Shown piece by piece: positions 46,614-56,190 of a DNA stretch of 64,000 nt. Every line of letters starts with the position of its first letter. Position 1 is the stretch's first letter. The position numbers were made by a program, and so were the translations under genes. Below the pieces are notes generated by a model that worked only from the letters and a program-made list of their open reading frames with translations, had not been told where the DNA came from and did no database searches. Origin of the DNA: Altericroceibacterium indicum. GTDB taxonomy: Bacteria > Pseudomonadota > Alphaproteobacteria > Sphingomonadales > Sphingomonadaceae. Location: contig NZ_WTYQ01000001.1 in assembly GCF_009828105.1 (NCBI RefSeq), forward strand, positions 806,001 through 870,000, written 5' to 3'.

Positions 46614-47087
46614 CTAACAGCCGCAGCGGGGTTTCGGTTTTGCAGGTTTGGGGGCGGTGGTGGCAAATTCAGCCGGGGTGAGCTGATTATCCCCGTCAGC
46701 ATCAGCGCCTTCAAATTTATCGACTGTCGTGACAGCCCATTCTTCAAAGGTCAGAAGATTATTGCCATCCACATCAAGCTTGCGGAATCCTGCCGTGCGG
46801 CTAGCAAGCATCTCATGACGGGTAATCCGCCAGTTGCGGTCATAATCATAACGAAAGAAGCGCCGCTGTTCGCGGGTCAATTCGCTCGCCTCAGGCGGGG
46901 TTGGCCCCTCCATTCCGGTGACATCGGCTTCGGGTAATTCTGCCAGAGCGAAACGATCCAGATCTTCCTCGGCCACAGGATCAGGCGGAGGTGCTCCCTG
47001 TTCCACCTGCGCGCGCCCTTCCAGCCAAAAGAGCCCCACCCCCAGCAGGATCATCGTGACAAAGGCACCCAGAATAAGACGGTTCAT
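46614..47087 (-). CDS. EF-hand calcium-binding protein, membrane-anchored
   Basis: A 157-residue protein with an N-terminal hydrophobic segment (residues 4-22) acting as a signal anchor or signal peptide. Three EF-hand loops follow: DYDRNWRITRHE (near 80), DVDGNNLLTFEE (near 104) and DADGDNQLTPAE (near 128), each with Asp at 1 and 3 and an acidic residue at 12. The Pro/Glu-rich stretch 25-60 is a spacer; the C-terminus is KPKPRCGC. A periplasmic calcium-responsive role is inference. Confidence 0.82.
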   Translation of the reverse strand: MNRLILGAFVTMILLGVGLFWLEGRAQVEQGAPPPDPVAEEDLDRFALAELPEADVTGMEGPTPPEASELTREQRRFFRYDYDRNWRITRHEMLASRTAGFRKLDVDGNNLLTFEEWAVTTVDKFEGADADGDNQLTPAEFATTAPKPAKPKPRCGC

Positions 47088-47118
47088 TGTGCAGCCTCCC
47101 CCAAAGGCTGCGAGGAGT

Positions 47119-47772
47119 TTACCTGCCGATCAGCCCGATCCGCAAGGCGCTGAACCCGCTTCCCGGCCCATCCAGCAGAGCTGTCCCACCTTGTGACACT
47201 GCGCGCCGAGCAAGGCCGGACAAAACCGAAAGCGTGCGCAAGGCGCGTGGCAGAGAGATTTTCGTGCCCATCAGCACCTCGGCCTGCGCCAAAACACGCG
47301 CCTTTTCTTCTGGGTTAGCTATATTAGTGGCCAGATCCCCCAGCGCCCAGATCCTGGCGGCTTGAGCTGCCTTGGGGGCCGCCGCCGGCTCACCAACATG
47401 ATGAGCAAGCCCGGAAAACAGCGCCGCACGACCATCGACAAAGCCGCTGAGCGCTTCATCGTCTAGCTCTTCCTTCAGCAGCAATTCCCAGCCATTCACC
47501 AGCCCGATCAGGCTGTCGAATTCCGGCCAATCCTTCAGCGCACCCAACACTGCATCGCCCTTGGGCCATTGGTCCACCGGTTTGGCAAACATATCACGCC
47601 ACCATGCAAGCCGCATCTGCGCCAACACGATCTCGCGCTTTTGGGCAACCAATTGCGACAGCCGCGTGTCGAGCGCCAATGCGGCCAATGTCTGCGCACG
47701 AGTGCGAGCAGGTGCATAGGTCAGCGCCAGACGTTGCGGCAGGGGAAGAGATTCGACCAGATTATCGGCCAT
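47119..47772 (-). CDS. Squalene/phytoene synthase-fold protein (NDUFAF6-like)
   Basis: A 217-residue isoprenoid-synthase-fold protein from the ATG at 47772. LPLPQRLALTYAP and AQMRLAWWRD (residues 60-70) are family marks, but the two aspartate-rich DxxxD motifs needed for prenyl diphosphate catalysis are absent, and it is shorter than catalytic phytoene synthases. Such proteins resemble the mitochondrial complex I assembly factor NDUFAF6. A TTG at 47817 lies within a terminator-like hairpin and is rejected. Confidence 0.72.
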   Translation of the reverse strand: MADNLVESLPLPQRLALTYAPARTRAQTLAALALDTRLSQLVAQKREIVLAQMRLAWWRDMFAKPVDQWPKGDAVLGALKDWPEFDSLIGLVNGWELLLKEELDDEALSGFVDGRAALFSGLAHHVGEPAAAPKAAQAARIWALGDLATNIANPEEKARVLAQAEVLMGTKISLPRALRTLSVLSGLARRAVSQGGTALLDGPGSGFSALRIGLIGR

Positions 47773-47817
47773 ATCGGCGCGGCCTGTTCCTTGGAAAATG
47801 GGAGCTTCAAATGTCAA

Positions 47818-47858
47818 TCGCCCGGCCAGGCGGAGAGTTCCTTCCGCTTGGCCGGGCG
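47818..47858 (-). terminator. Hairpin terminator of pdhA-pdhB
   Basis: CGCCCGGCCAGGCGGA and TCCGCTTGGCCGGGCG pair almost perfectly. Read on the minus strand it comes after the pdhB stop and is followed by a short T-containing stretch (ATTGACATTTG), so termination is plausible but the T-run is weak. Confidence 0.6.
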
Positions 47859-47910
47859 ATCATTATACGTTCACCCGGCGGCCCTTGCGCGCTGCCGAAT
47901 GGCTGTTCCA

Positions 47911-49305
47911 TCAATCGACGTAGCAAACCTTCTTGGCTGCCTTGATGATGCGATCAGAATCGATCAGCGCCATCTTTTCGAGATTGGCCGCATAAGGCAG
48001 CGGCACATCTTCGTTGCAAACGCGCAGGACCGGAGCATCGAGATTGTCGAACCCATCTTCCATGCAAATCGCCTGAATTTCAGACGCGACCGAACATTGC
48101 GGCCAGCCTTCTTCAGCCACGATCAGGCGGTTGGTCTTGGCCAGGCTTTCCAGCACCGTTTCCTTGTCCAGCGGACGGATGGTGCGCAGATCGATGACTT
48201 CGGCATCAATGCCTTCTTCGGCCAGCTTTTCAGCCGCTTCGAGCGCAAGGCCCACACCGATTGAATAGGACACGATGGTAACATCTGAGCCTTCACGCAT
48301 GATGCGCGCCTTGCCAATCGGCAACACATGATCATCAAGCTGCGCAAGTTCGAAGCTCTTGCCGTAAAGCAGTTCATTTTCGAGGAAGACCACGGGGTCA
48401 TCACAACGAATGGCGGCTTTCAGGAGGCCCTTGGCGTCCGAAGCATCATAAGGGGCAATCACCACCAGACCCGGCACGGCGGAATACCACGGTGCATAGT
48501 TCTGGCTGTGCTGTGCGCCCACGCGGCTGGCCGCGCCGTTTGGCCCACGGAATACCACCGGGCACCGCATCTGGCCGCCGGACATATAGTTTGTCTTGGC
48601 TGCCGAGTTGATGATGTGGTCAATCGCCTGCATGGCGAAGTTGAAGGTCATGAATTCGACCACGGGACGAAGCCCGCCCATCGCCGCGCCTGTACCGATA
48701 CCGGCAAAGCCATATTCGGTGATCGGCGTATCGATCACGCGCTTGGGGCCGAATTCCTGCAAAAGATCCTGAGTAACCTTATAAGCACCCTGATATTCCG
48801 CAACTTCTTCACCCATCACGAAGACGCGTTCATCAAGCCGCATTTCTTCGGCCATCGCATCACGCAGCGCTTCACGCACGGTTGCCTTGACCATATTGGT
48901 GCCGGCCGGAATTTCCGGGTCCGAAACCTTCGGCTTCGGCTGCGATTTGGTCATGATTTCAGCTTCGCTGGCGCTGGATGATTTTGCATCATCGCCAGAG
49001 CTGTCATCCGAAGAAGACGGCGCTGGTGAAGAGCCAGGCGCTTCAAGTGAAGAAGCATCTTCACCATCTTCTGCCAGCATGGCGATAACCGTGCCGACTT
49101 TGACGTTTTCAGCGCCTTCTTCGATCAGCAGCTTGCCAACCGTGCCTTCATCAACCGCTTCAAATTCCATCGTCGCCTTATCGGTTTCGATTTCAGCGAT
49201 AATGTCGCCGGATGCGACAGTGTCGCCTTCCTTCACGAGCCATTTGGCCAGAGTGCCCTCTTCCATCGTTGGAGAGAGCGCGGGCATCTTGAGTTCGATA
49301 GCCAT
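47911..49305 (-). CDS. pdhB: Pyruvate dehydrogenase E1 beta subunit with lipoyl domain
   Basis: A 464-residue E1-beta. Residues 1-80 are a lipoyl domain with the lipoyl lysine in [14 protein letters not shown]; a Ser/Ala/Asp-rich linker (85-125) follows; the transketolase-type domain begins around 135 ([33 protein letters not shown], given in part) and includes [21 protein letters not shown] and the C-terminal [11 protein letters not shown]. An attached lipoyl domain on E1-beta is the usual alphaproteobacterial form. Its ATG overlaps the pdhA stop by one base (TGATG), so the two are coupled. Confidence 0.96.
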   Translation of the reverse strand: MAIELKMPALSPTMEEGTLAKWLVKEGDTVASGDIIAEIETDKATMEFEAVDEGTVGKLLIEEGAENVKVGTVIAMLAEDGEDASSLEAPGSSPAPSSSDDSSGDDAKSSSASEAEIMTKSQPKPKVSDPEIPAGTNMVKATVREALRDAMAEEMRLDERVFVMGEEVAEYQGAYKVTQDLLQEFGPKRVIDTPITEYGFAGIGTGAAMGGLRPVVEFMTFNFAMQAIDHIINSAAKTNYMSGGQMRCPVVFRGPNGAASRVGAQHSQNYAPWYSAVPGLVVIAPYDASDAKGLLKAAIRCDDPVVFLENELLYGKSFELAQLDDHVLPIGKARIMREGSDVTIVSYSIGVGLALEAAEKLAEEGIDAEVIDLRTIRPLDKETVLESLAKTNRLIVAEEGWPQCSVASEIQAICMEDGFDNLDAPVLRVCNEDVPLPYAANLEKMALIDSDRIIKAAKKVCYVD

Positions 49306-50465
49306 CAGTAATTACCCACCAGAACATCGGTGTAGAGTTCGTTTGCTTCAGGTTCAGGCGAATTTTCCGCAAAATCAGCCGCTTCGGAAACCTTCGCGCG
49401 GATATCCTTGTCGAGCTGTTTCAGCTTTTCTTCGTCATAACCCATTTCGAGCAGATCCTTCTTGGCATGCTCGATCGGATCGCTGGTTTCACGCACACCC
49501 TGCACTTCTTCACGCGTACGATATTTCGCCGGATCGGACATGGAGTGGCCGCGATAGCGATAGGTTTCCAGTTCCATCAGAACCGGCCCTTTGCCTTCAC
49601 GTACATGCTTCACAGCAACCTGCGCTGCCTGATGCACTTCGAGCACATCCATCCCGTTCACCTTCATGCCCGGAATGCGGAATGCGGTGCCACGGCGGTA
49701 GAAATGTGTTTCAGCCGAGCTGCGCTTGACCGAAGTGCCCATCGCATATTGATTGTTTTCAACCACGAAGATGATCGGCAGGTTCCACAGGCTCGCCATG
49801 TTGAAGGTCTCATAGACCTGGCCCTGATTGGCGGCGCCATCACCAAAATAGGCAACGCACAAGCCACCATCGCCCTTATATTGGTGTGACAGCGCAAGGC
49901 CGGCACCCAATGGCACCTGCGCACCCACGATACCATGGCCACCATAAAAGGCCTTCTCGGTCGAGAACATGTGCATAGAACCGCCCTTGCCGTGGCTGAT
50001 ACCAGCTTCACGACCGGTCAGTTCCGCCATGATGATCTTGGGGTCGATACCATAGGCCAGCATGTGACCATGGTCACGATAGCCGGTGATAACGCTGTCT
50101 TTCCCCTCTTCGAGAACAGACTGCAAGCCAACTGCAACAGCTTCCTGGCCGATGTAAAGGTGGCAGAAGCCGCCGATATATCCCAGGCCGTAAAGCTGGC
50201 CGGCGCGCTCTTCAAAGCGGCGGATCAGCAGCATCTGCTCATAAAACTTGAGCAGTTCCTCTTCACTTGGCTTGTAACGCTTCGATTTCTCGAACTCTTC
50301 CTGCAGGCTGTGCAGAGCGAAATCTTCGTCCTGCGGGGCGCCTTCTGTCTTCGCAGTGGACTTCCCGGAAGAAGCGGCACGCTTGCCCGTACCGGAATTG
50401 GCGGAGGCTGGTTTGGCCAAAACGTCTATCCCTTTCTCGCGCCGCACCAACTGCGGCACGCTCAT
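49305..50465 (-). CDS. pdhA: Pyruvate dehydrogenase E1 alpha subunit
   Basis: A 386-residue E1-alpha binding thiamine diphosphate. The N-terminal 45 residues are Ala/Ser/Lys-rich and variable; then [35 protein letters not shown], the ThDP/Mg motif GDGAANQGQ...[10 protein letters not shown], the phosphorylation-loop-like [20 protein letters not shown]. Forms the alpha2beta2 E1 that decarboxylates pyruvate. Gene order ftsB-pdhA-pdhB is the alphaproteobacterial standard. Confidence 0.96.
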   Translation of the reverse strand: MSVPQLVRREKGIDVLAKPASANSGTGKRAASSGKSTAKTEGAPQDEDFALHSLQEEFEKSKRYKPSEEELLKFYEQMLLIRRFEERAGQLYGLGYIGGFCHLYIGQEAVAVGLQSVLEEGKDSVITGYRDHGHMLAYGIDPKIIMAELTGREAGISHGKGGSMHMFSTEKAFYGGHGIVGAQVPLGAGLALSHQYKGDGGLCVAYFGDGAANQGQVYETFNMASLWNLPIIFVVENNQYAMGTSVKRSSAETHFYRRGTAFRIPGMKVNGMDVLEVHQAAQVAVKHVREGKGPVLMELETYRYRGHSMSDPAKYRTREEVQGVRETSDPIEHAKKDLLEMGYDEEKLKQLDKDIRAKVSEAADFAENSPEPEANELYTDVLVGNY

Positions 50466-50571
50466 TTACGTGTTGCCTATAAGCTTAGTAATGTCACGCT
50501 GGCAACGCCCGGTATCGTGCAATCTGCACAACACACAGTTTGAAACATATAAAACCCTCCAAGCTTAGCGC

Positions 50572-50889
50572 TCAAGGGTGGTCGAGTTCGATGATATATT
50601 CGTCAGGATGCGCGACATTCAGATTTTCGCGCATGAGTTCCGTCACCAGATCAGGATCGGCGTGATTGAGATTGAGCAGAGCCACGCGATTTTTCAGCTC
50701 AGCCTTTTCCTTCTTCAATTCTGCGATCTGATGCTCACGCTTATCAAGCACGGAGATATTTTCCCCCCATGCCAGCACACCATATGGGCCAACTAGGGCC
50801 AAACCGCCCAAAACGAGCAAATAGCCCAAGGCACCAAACTGGCTCAGCTTTTCCCGTATTTTGAATTGGTTGGAGATGGTTTGCGACAT
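50572..50889 (-). CDS. ftsB: FtsB/DivIC-type septum formation initiator
   Basis: A 105-residue single-pass membrane protein. Residues 20-42 form the transmembrane helix, followed by a coiled coil (about 47-75, LDKREHQIAELKKEKAEL) and the short ADPDLVTELMRENLNVAHPDEYII tail typical of FtsB. It works with FtsL and FtsQ in the divisome. It precedes pdhA by 106 bases. Confidence 0.88.
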   Translation of the reverse strand: MSQTISNQFKIREKLSQFGALGYLLVLGGLALVGPYGVLAWGENISVLDKREHQIAELKKEKAELKNRVALLNLNHADPDLVTELMRENLNVAHPDEYIIELDHP

Positions 50890-51007
50890 AGGTAGAGAGA
50901 ATCATATTTAGAGCTTCAGTTCAAGCTTAATAGCGTGGAATTGTGGGATTTATCCGCCGAATGTTGCGCATCTCACGGCTTCACGCTTGAAGCTCATAGA
51001 CAAACAG

Positions 51008-51021
51008 GTTACAAATGTAAC
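51008..51021. promoter_or_regulatory. Palindrome immediately before the hpd start
   Basis: GTTAC-AAAT-GTAAC is a perfect 5-bp inverted repeat ending one base before the ATG at 51023, where the ribosome would bind. It may be an operator or a small leader hairpin controlling hpd. Confidence 0.4.
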
Positions 51022-51022
51022 T

Positions 51023-52126
51023 ATGACCCAGAAAACAGATAATTTGATCGAAAATCCATTGGGATTGGATGGCTTTGAATTTCTCGAATTCACCGCTCCT
51101 GAAAAGGGCGTGCTGGAAAAGAAATTTGAAGCGATGGGCTTCTCGCGAGTCGCCTCTCACCGCAACAAGGACGTCCAACTCTGGCGGCAGGGCGGGATCA
51201 ATCTGATCGCCAATTATGAGCCGAAATCGCCTGCGGCCTATTTCGCGGCCGAGCATGGAGCATCGATCTGCGCGATGGCATTCCGGGTGGACAATGCCGC
51301 CCATGCCTACGCCACGGTACTCGAACGCGGGGCAGAACCGGTGGACATTCCAACCGGCCCGATGGAACTGAAACTGCCCGCCATTCGCGGCATTGGCAAT
51401 TCGCTCATCTATCTGATTGACCGCCACGCTGGAAACGGTCCTGACCTTTACGATATCGACTTCATTTTTGAAGAAGGGGTGGAACGCAACCCACCCGGCG
51501 CCGGCTTCAAAACGATCGATCACCTCACGCATAATGTGCATGAGGGGCGCATTGCCCATTGGGCCGATTTCTATGCCCGGATCTTCGGTTTCCGCGAATT
51601 CCGCCAGTTTGATGTGACGGGCGAATATTCCGGCCTCAACACCAAGGTCATGGCCGCCCCCGATGGCAAAATCCGCATTCCGATCAATGAAGAAGGCAAG
51701 AGCGACAAAAAGGGGCAGATTGCCGAATTCCTGCGCGAATATAATGGCGAAGGCATCCAGCACATCGCTTTCGACAGCGATAATCTTTACGCCTCGCTCG
51801 ACAGTTTGCAGCAAAAGGGCACGGCCTTCGCTTCACCTCCGCCGGACACATATTACGATCAGTTGGAAGAGCGCCTGCCCGGGCATGGCGAGCCGGTCGA
51901 GGAATTGAAGAAGCGCGGCATTTTGGTGGACGGCACCACTGCTGGTGGCAAACCAAAACTCTTGATGCAGATTTTCTCGCAATTGACCTTCGGTCCGGTG
52001 TTCTTCGAGTTCATCCAGCGCAAGGGTGACGAAGGTTTCGGAGAAGGCAATATCACCGCACTCTTCAAAAGCATCGAAGCGGATTACAAGCTGCGTGATG
52101 GCGACACCACAAAACAGCCCGCTTGA
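51023..52126 (+). CDS. hpd: 4-hydroxyphenylpyruvate dioxygenase
   Basis: A 367-residue non-heme Fe(II) dioxygenase turning 4-hydroxyphenylpyruvate into homogentisate (tyrosine breakdown, or a route to pyomelanin or plastoquinone-type compounds). The C-terminal half carries the iron ligands: His167 in IDHLTHNV, His247 in GIQHIAFD and Glu329 in FFEFIQRKG. The ATG at 51023 is preferred to a TTG 12 codons upstream. No hmgA, fahA or maleylacetoacetate isomerase gene follows; the next gene is a LigG-like glutathione transferase. Confidence 0.94.
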   Translation: MTQKTDNLIENPLGLDGFEFLEFTAPEKGVLEKKFEAMGFSRVASHRNKDVQLWRQGGINLIANYEPKSPAAYFAAEHGASICAMAFRVDNAAHAYATVLERGAEPVDIPTGPMELKLPAIRGIGNSLIYLIDRHAGNGPDLYDIDFIFEEGVERNPPGAGFKTIDHLTHNVHEGRIAHWADFYARIFGFREFRQFDVTGEYSGLNTKVMAAPDGKIRIPINEEGKSDKKGQIAEFLREYNGEGIQHIAFDSDNLYASLDSLQQKGTAFASPPPDTYYDQLEERLPGHGEPVEELKKRGILVDGTTAGGKPKLLMQIFSQLTFGPVFFEFIQRKGDEGFGEGNITALFKSIEADYKLRDGDTTKQPA

Positions 52127-52168
52127 GGCTTTTCAGGCACCGTTAGGTCACTCTTGACATCTTTCAGG

Positions 52169-52200
52169 AGCCGGTCGGTTCTTTTGAGCCGATCGGCCCT
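52169..52200 (+). terminator. Possible terminator after hpd
   Basis: GCCGGTCGG pairs with CCGATCGGC (one G-U pair) around a 10-base loop. The downstream T-run is weak (CCTTGCTTC), so confidence is low. Confidence 0.45.
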
Positions 52201-52225
52201 TGCTTCACATTACAAATTATTATTC

Positions 52226-52239
52226 GGACATTATCAATC
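52226..52239 (+). promoter_or_regulatory. Shared motif, copy 1 (before the ligG-like gene)
   Basis: GGACATTATCAATC, 72 bases before the LigG-like ATG. The same 13-base core GACATTATCAATC recurs before the TonB receptor at 62 kb and a near copy precedes the MFS gene at 57.8 kb. Candidate operator or -35-type element for a common regulon. Confidence 0.5.
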
Positions 52240-52310
52240 TTACCTTGGCGCGATGGCTTGTTCTCTGGTAGCCCCAGTGAAAACACGCACCGTCAGGAGA
52301 GACCGCATCA

Positions 52311-53138
52311 ATGTCAGACCATTCGATCCAATCCCCTCCGCCTAAGGGGAATAAGCCGATCATGTATCACATTCCCGGCTGCCCCTTCTCCGAAAGGGTC
52401 GAACTTTTGCTGGATCTGAAAGGCTGCGGCGACAGCCTTGCAGATATGGAAATAGACATTTCCAAACCTCGTCCAGATTGGCTACTCGAACGCACCAGAG
52501 GCACGACCTCCCTCCCCGCTCTAGAGCTGGAAAATGGCGAAACTCTCAAGGAAAGCCTTGTGATCATGCGCTATTTTGATGAGCGCTTTCCGGAAAAACG
52601 CATCGCCCACAGCGACCCGTTCAAACACGCCATCGAAGGAATGCTCTGCGCGACAGACATGAACTTTACCGGCGCTGGCTATAAGATGATCCTCAACCGC
52701 GACCCTGCAAAACGCGCCGAATTTGCCTCCAATATGGATCAGGAATGGCTCAAGCTGGACGCTTTTCTGAGCTATTATGCGCCTGATCGTGATTGGCTTT
52801 GGGAAGATTTCGGCTGGGCAGAAATTGCTTTCACTCCGATGTTCAAGCGCTTGTGGTTCCTCGAATATTATGAAGATTACACCCCGCCAACTGAGGCCAA
52901 ACGGGCGCTGCGCTGGCGGGAGGCTTGCGTGCATCACCCGGTCGCCCAGCGGCACCATTCCTATGAAGAGCTGATCAAACTCTATTACGATTACAGCCAA
53001 GGCGGTGGGAACGGAAAAATCCCTGAAGGGCGCACAATTTCGAGCTTTACGATTGATATACCCTGGCAAAATCGCCCCATGCCACCGCGTGACAAATGGG
53101 GCCATGCCGCCACGGATCAGGAATTGGGACTGGCCTGA
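52311..53138 (+). CDS. ligG: LigG-like glutathione transferase (omega-class glutathione lyase)
   Basis: A 275-residue omega-type GST with an AGGAGAG site before the ATG. The thioredoxin-like half has PIMYHIPGCPFSERVELL with Cys24 as the thiol nucleophile, then DISKPRPDWLLERT; the C-terminal half ends YYDYSQGGGNGKIPEGR and RPMPPRDKWGHAATDQELGL. These long segments match LigG of Sphingobium SYK-6 as I recall it; LigG removes glutathione from the alpha-glutathionyl ketone formed by LigE/LigF. It is followed after 34 bases by a LigD-like dehydrogenase, recalling the ligDFEG operon, but with hpd upstream and no LigE/LigF here. Whether it acts on the lignin intermediate or on another glutathione adduct, such as one from aromatic catabolism, is open. 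Confidence 0.85.
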   Translation: MSDHSIQSPPPKGNKPIMYHIPGCPFSERVELLLDLKGCGDSLADMEIDISKPRPDWLLERTRGTTSLPALELENGETLKESLVIMRYFDERFPEKRIAHSDPFKHAIEGMLCATDMNFTGAGYKMILNRDPAKRAEFASNMDQEWLKLDAFLSYYAPDRDWLWEDFGWAEIAFTPMFKRLWFLEYYEDYTPPTEAKRALRWREACVHHPVAQRHHSYEELIKLYYDYSQGGGNGKIPEGRTISSFTIDIPWQNRPMPPRDKWGHAATDQELGLA

Positions 53139-53172
53139 GAGACAGCTCAGCACTTACTTGGGAGAGGATAGA

Positions 53173-54093
53173 ATGGCATTTGAATTCAAAGGGCGCACGG
53201 CGTTCATCACCGGCGGAGCGAGCGGCGCTGGCTTTGGTCAGGCTCAGGTTTTCGGGCGCTTAGGCTGCAAAATTGCCATCGCTGACATCCGCGCCGATGC
53301 AGTTGAAAAAGCGATTGGTGAGTTGAAAAACGAAGGCATCACGTGCCACGGTGTCGTGCTCGATATCACAGACCGTACCGCCTTTTCCCGCGCTGCTGAT
53401 GAGGTGGAAGCCGCACTCGGCCCGGTGACCATGCTGTTCGGCACCGCAGGTGTTTCGATCTTCGGCCCGCTCGAAAAAGCAACCTATGCTGATTACGACT
53501 GGATCATGGACGTCAATTTCAACGGCGTGGTCAATCTGATGCAAACCTTTGTCCCCCGAATGATTGAACATGGCCAAGGTGGCCATATCGTCAACACGGC
53601 ATCGCTCGGCTGCTTTATGGCCAGTAGCGGCGCAGGCATTTATTCAGCTTCAAAATTTGCAGTCCACGGCATCACCATGGCCATGCGCGACGCGCTGAAA
53701 GATTACGGCATTGGGGTCAGCGTTTTAGCGCCCGCCAATATCAAATCCAATATTGCCGAAAGCGTGTTCACCCGCCCTGAAAAATATGCCGACAGCGGCT
53801 TTGACGTTGATGAAAATGAAATCAAGGCGCTTCAGGAAATCTATTCGCAAGGCATGGAACCGGAAGAACTCGCCGGTCATGTGAAAGAGGCGATTGAAGA
53901 AAACCGCTTCTACATCATTCCCTATCCTGAAGCGCGTGAGGGCATGGAAGCCATTTTCAAGCAAGCTCTGGATGCTTTGCCACCAGCAAATTCTGACAAG
54001 GAAGGTCAGGAAAAGCGCGCTCAAGCGATGTATAAATATATCGCTGCCCGCAACAAGATGGACCAGGAACGCTACGGTCAGGCAACCCGCTGA
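53173..54093 (+). CDS. LigD-like C-alpha-dehydrogenase (short-chain dehydrogenase)
   Basis: A 306-residue SDR. Nucleotide-binding TGGASGAGFGQ (residues 13-23), Ser144, Tyr157 and Lys161 (YSASK) form the catalytic set with Asn117. The sequence between 85 and 130 (FGTAGVSIFGPLEKATYADYDW) and APANIKSNIAES, REGMEAIFKQ agree with the LigD/LigO C-alpha-dehydrogenases that oxidise the benzylic alcohol of beta-aryl-ether dimers, the step before etherase cleavage. ATG 53173 follows GGGAGAGG; the frame upstream overlaps ligG. Substrate is inferred; long-chain SDRs of this branch also oxidise other benzylic alcohols. Confidence 0.82.
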   Translation: MAFEFKGRTAFITGGASGAGFGQAQVFGRLGCKIAIADIRADAVEKAIGELKNEGITCHGVVLDITDRTAFSRAADEVEAALGPVTMLFGTAGVSIFGPLEKATYADYDWIMDVNFNGVVNLMQTFVPRMIEHGQGGHIVNTASLGCFMASSGAGIYSASKFAVHGITMAMRDALKDYGIGVSVLAPANIKSNIAESVFTRPEKYADSGFDVDENEIKALQEIYSQGMEPEELAGHVKEAIEENRFYIIPYPEAREGMEAIFKQALDALPPANSDKEGQEKRAQAMYKYIAARNKMDQERYGQATR

Positions 54094-54203
54094 TAACAAA
54101 TCGGGATCGGTGCGCTTATCCGGCAAAAGACCGGAAAGAGGCCAATCCCGATCACAAGCCGCCCGATCCAACGGTAGGGTTGGTATTTCGAGGAGAGTTT
54201 GCA

Positions 54204-54746
54204 ATGAATATCCGGCTCGGTAGCATCGTGATTGCCGGTTGCGGTGCCCTCACTTTGGCCAGTTCACCAGCCATCGGACAAATGACTGACCGTGAAGTGC
54301 TCAGTATTTTGCGAGAATGCGCCAAGGTTGCAGACCCAACTGCGCGCCTCGCCTGTTTTGACAACAACCTTCGCAGTGGCCCCTCTTCAACGGCTATGCA
54401 GCAACACCCGAAGGCATCACCTGCGGACACACCTCCAATACACAATCAACGGTCAGTTTCTGAAGGCTTTGGGGCCAATGATGTGCGGCACCCGGATCGG
54501 TTTGCCAAGCCACCTGCGGACCAACAAAGCCTGACCGCCCGCGTGGCGTCAGTCAGCAAGCGTGAACCTGGCATTTATCTGGTTACACTGGAAGGCGGCG
54601 CGCAATGGCTCTTTTCAGAAAGTGTTCCCTTTTCATTCAACCCGCCACGCAAGGGGTCGCAGGTCAGCATCAACAAGGCATCACTGGGAAGCTATCTGAT
54701 GAGCGTTGGCAAACAATCAGCCGTTCGCGTCAAACGCATCCAATAA
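54204..54746 (+). CDS. Secreted protein of unknown function
   Basis: A 180-residue protein with a signal peptide (1-25, SPAIGQ). Mature N-terminus has VLSILRECAKVADPTARLACFDNNL, a Cys-containing CAKVxDPxxRLACFD pattern also seen at the start of several small exported proteins; a Pro/Ser-rich linker follows, then a C-terminal beta-rich part (ARVASVSKREPGIYLVTLEGGAQWLF). No known domain is recognised. CGAGGAGAGTTTGC precedes the ATG. It sits between the LigD-like gene and an MFS transporter. Confidence 0.7.
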   Translation: MNIRLGSIVIAGCGALTLASSPAIGQMTDREVLSILRECAKVADPTARLACFDNNLRSGPSSTAMQQHPKASPADTPPIHNQRSVSEGFGANDVRHPDRFAKPPADQQSLTARVASVSKREPGIYLVTLEGGAQWLFSESVPFSFNPPRKGSQVSINKASLGSYLMSVGKQSAVRVKRIQ

Positions 54747-54874
54747 TTCTGACCCACAAATAATGCGCATAAGTGCAAGACCTCACTCGCCGGTGAAGCT
54801 ATAGGCCTGAAAAACGTGGCCAACCGCGCTCTCAGCGCGAGCATATTAATGTTAAAAGCAAACAGGGAAATGAC

Positions 54875-56107
54875 GTGCAATCGCGCAATGTAAAGCTGGA
54901 TGCTGGCAACGGCACGCTCATCGTTTTGTTGCTGATAACTTTCATCAATATTGCCGGCTTTGGTATCGTTATTCCGCTTCTGCCATTTTATGGGCAAAGC
55001 TTCGGTGCTCCTGCCTGGGAAATAACCATTCTGTTCTCCGCATATTCAGTCGGGCAGTTCATCGGAGAGCCCTTGTGGGGCAGGGTTTCTGATCGTTTTG
55101 GCCGCAAACCTGTCCTGCTCTTAACCGTCGCAGCGATCGGAATTTCTTATATCGCATTGGCCTATGCGACCGATTACTACACAGCCCTTCTGTTGCGGCT
55201 GGTCGGCGGCATTGCTGGTGGCAACATGGGTGTAACCCAAGCCTATGTCGCGGATATCACACCACCTGAAAAGCGCACCGCCCGCCTCGGGCTTGTCGGG
55301 GCTGCATTCAGCCTCGGTTTCATGGCAGGCCCTGCAATTGGCGGTCTGCTTGTCATTGAAGGGATTGGAACTGCAGGATACCGCCCCCCTTTGCTATGCG
55401 CCGGCCTTCTGAGTGCGATAGCGGTAATTGGTACCATCGTTTTCCTCAAAGAGAGTCGCATTCATATCGCCCGTGCTGAAAAGCAACAGGCCAAGATCCT
55501 CGACGCAATGCGCCACCCTATAATCGGACAGGTATTGCTGACCACTCTGGTCGCTACCGGAGCCTTCTCAGCGATGGAAGCAACCTATGCCATCTGGGCT
55601 GAGGTCCGATTTGACTGGGGGCCGCATGAGGTGGGCCTGACTTTCACCATGATCGGGGCGCTATCTGCTTTCAATCAAGCTGTCCTGGCAGGCAAATTCG
55701 TTGAACGCTTCGGCGAAGCCCATGCCCTTGCCTATGGCCTCGTGCTTGCTGGTCTGGCGATGTTTTTCCAGATTTTCATGCCCAATGGAGCCTGGCTGGT
55801 CGGCATTACCGTGTTCACGGTCATTGGCCTTTCGATAACGCAGCCTGCCATTTCCGGCCTGATATCTCTGGCCAGCACACCGGAACAGCAAGGTGCATTG
55901 CTAGGCCTTAATGGCGCACTAAGTGCTTTTGCACGTATCGTCGGGCCGCTGATTGCTGGTGCGTTGTTCTCTACGGTCAGTATCGATGCACCCTATATTT
56001 TCGCCGGCCTAGGAATGCTGCCAGCAGCTTGGCTGGCCTTGCGCGTGGGTAAGAGAATAAAAATCCAGAAGACACAGCTGCTGCATGCGCAGGCGAATAC
56101 ATTGTAA
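54875..56107 (+). CDS. MFS transporter, TetA/DHA1 type
   Basis: A 410-residue 12-helix transporter. A GTG start follows AGGGAAATGAC. LWGRVSDRFGRKPVLL is motif A; the RLVGGIAGGNMGVTQAYVAD and LGLVGAAFSLGFMAGPAIGG (motif C) segments mark the drug/H+ antiporter DHA1 branch that includes TetA. Probably an exporter. In this locus it may remove toxic aromatics, but no substrate is shown. Convergent with the MarR-type regulator, 84 bases apart. Confidence 0.85.
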   Translation: MQSRNVKLDAGNGTLIVLLLITFINIAGFGIVIPLLPFYGQSFGAPAWEITILFSAYSVGQFIGEPLWGRVSDRFGRKPVLLLTVAAIGISYIALAYATDYYTALLLRLVGGIAGGNMGVTQAYVADITPPEKRTARLGLVGAAFSLGFMAGPAIGGLLVIEGIGTAGYRPPLLCAGLLSAIAVIGTIVFLKESRIHIARAEKQQAKILDAMRHPIIGQVLLTTLVATGAFSAMEATYAIWAEVRFDWGPHEVGLTFTMIGALSAFNQAVLAGKFVERFGEAHALAYGLVLAGLAMFFQIFMPNGAWLVGITVFTVIGLSITQPAISGLISLASTPEQQGALLGLNGALSAFARIVGPLIAGALFSTVSIDAPYIFAGLGMLPAAWLALRVGKRIKIQKTQLLHAQANTL

Positions 56108-56190
56108 TTCGGGTAGATCACGCAGCATTCCATAAGAGCAATGCCAGGCGAAAGAGGGCAGAAGGCCAAAACTCCGCCCTCTTATCGGGA

